In this document: piece by piece, positions 5,442-6,374 of the stretch
How the letters are laid out: every line of letters begins with the position of its first letter
Position numbering within the stretch: position 1 is the first letter of the stretch
Assembly: GCA_030950865.1 (NCBI GenBank)
Contig: JAUZQR010000327.1
Span: forward strand, 1 to 6,374
DNA length: 6,374 nt
Source: Mariprofundaceae bacterium
Lineage (GTDB): Bacteria; Pseudomonadota; Zetaproteobacteria; Mariprofundales; Mariprofundaceae
Direction: 5' to 3'
Notes under the pieces: model-generated
Database searches by the model: none
The model's input: only the letters and a program-made list of their open reading frames with translations
What the model was told of the DNA's origin: nothing
Position numbers and translations under genes: made by a program

Positions 5442-6374
5442 TTTAAATAATCTAGCAACATTAGAAGAACGAATTCTCATACTTGAGAGTGAAAATGCAT
5501 TGTTAACGCAACGCACAGAAGACACATTAATGTTGGGGCTTGTTTCTGAGGCTATTGAACAGGTCGAAGATGTCACACAAGGCTTAAATGCAGCACTTGA
5601 ACGCATTTCGATGTTAAAAGATTTGCCTGTTGTAGCTTATTGCAGTGCCAATGAAAATAAAGCGACTATTCTGCAATCGTACGTGTCATTTTCTCACACA
5701 GACATCAATGGTTTTTCATTTTCAATACCTGAAATGGTTGGTGACTCAGTGTATATAAGCTCAGACCACCCACATCTTTCACACCTGCATATTCCAGATA
5801 TTGACTTTACACCCAAACAAGCGCTGTTTATTCCAACTACATCTAGCAATAAACCAACGCATGTGTTTCTTTTTTTATCCAGTGAACAAGGCCATCGATT
5901 AGAGCAAGTAAGCCTCGTCCTTGAACGTATTGTACATATCATAGCAATGGTTATAGAAAATCGAAACTTATTAAAATCTTATAAAGAGTTAAATGAAGAA
6001 TTGGACTACCGTGTTGAGTTACGCTCGAGGGCACTGCAAGAAAGTGAGGATAAATATCATATACTGATTGAAAGCTCTGATACCGCTATTATGCTATTGT
6101 CGGATGATAAATTTGTGGACTGTAACCCTGCAACATTGCGTATGTTTGGCTGTGATTCAAAAGAAGAATTTTTAAGCTTAAGCCCTGTTGCTGTTTCCCC
6201 AGAATTTCAAAGTAACGGTATTGATTCCGCCACATTGGCTCGTCAATATATCGACTCGGCTATGGAAACAGGCACATCGCGTTTTGATTGGATTCATAAG
6301 CGCATGAATGGCGAGACTTTTTTTGCTGAGGTGCATGCAACACGTGTATTGATTCACGGAAAAATGATGGTGCA
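5434..6374 (+). CDS. GAF-like/PAS sensor protein, N-terminal part (runs off right edge)
   Basis: An open frame from ATG 5434 continues without a stop to the window end (313 codons). Residues 1-35 look like a short coiled coil (LEERILILESENALL). Residues about 36-175 resemble a diverged GAF-type domain. Residues 172-207 form a signalling helix (LNEELDYRVELRSRALQESE), leading into a PAS domain from about 205. The PAS core shows KYHILIESSDTAIMLL, then FVDCNPATLRMFGC (227-240) and FDWIHKRMNGETFFAEV (284-300). No membrane segments are seen, so it should be cytoplasmic. PAS domains of this type usually precede a histidine kinase or a GGDEF/EAL output module, but none is in the window, so the output is unknown. 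The gene overlaps the hydrolase stop by 8 nt in another frame, with GAG (5425-5427) 6 nt upstream, which implies translational coupling. The GAF assignment is weaker than the PAS one. Confidence 0.85.
   Translation, partial: MPDLNNLATLEERILILESENALLTQRTEDTLMLGLVSEAIEQVEDVTQGLNAALERISMLKDLPVVAYCSANENKATILQSYVSFSHTDINGFSFSIPEMVGDSVYISSDHPHLSHLHIPDIDFTPKQALFIPTTSSNKPTHVFLFLSSEQGHRLEQVSLVLERIVHIIAMVIENRNLLKSYKELNEELDYRVELRSRALQESEDKYHILIESSDTAIMLLSDDKFVDCNPATLRMFGCDSKEEFLSLSPVAVSPEFQSNGIDSATLARQYIDSAMETGTSRFDWIHKRMNGETFFAEVHATRVLIHGKMMV

Noticed and set aside
5364..5942. Two minus-strand frames of about 80 codons opposite the sensor gene
   Set aside because: They lie antisense to a continuous plus-strand frame with clear PAS-domain motifs and show no recognisable protein features.

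Overview
The window looks like ordinary chromosomal DNA of a Gram-negative bacterium, most likely a proteobacterium of moderate to low GC (about 40% by eye). The evidence is an ErpA-type iron-sulfur carrier, an RlmE 23S rRNA methyltransferase, a YadG/YadH-like ABC exporter pair and an enterobacterial-length GlgC. A gamma- or zetaproteobacterium is a guess from gene content only. No mobile element, CRISPR array, tRNA or rRNA was seen.

Layout. The left part reads on the minus strand. glgC (203-1480, ADP-glucose pyrophosphorylase) is followed, behind a strong intrinsic terminator (135-171), by the first 38 codons of a glycoside hydrolase family 57 protein (1-116) that runs off the left edge. Together they make a glycogen / alpha-glucan locus. 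The 248-bp gap 1481-1728 separates glgC from the divergent erpA. It holds an interrupted inverted repeat, two back-to-back candidate extended -10 elements, and a terminator-like hairpin in the glgC leader.

The right part reads entirely on the plus strand. erpA (1729-2094) starts at GTG and ends in a clear terminator. A tight cluster follows: the ABC ATPase (2169-3095), the ABC permease (3092-3862, 4-nt overlap) and rlmE (3872-4510). A candidate extended -10 promoter (4557-4584) precedes a two-gene unit. Its first gene is an alpha/beta hydrolase with an Asp nucleophile (4620-5441, TTG start). The second overlaps it by 8 nt and is a cytoplasmic GAF-like/PAS sensor (5434 to the right edge) whose output domain lies outside the window.

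No clearly new multi-gene system is visible. The points most worth a second look are the glgC-erpA intergenic region, which may be a terminator-based leader or shared operator, the coupled hydrolase-sensor pair, and the Cys/His tail on ErpA.
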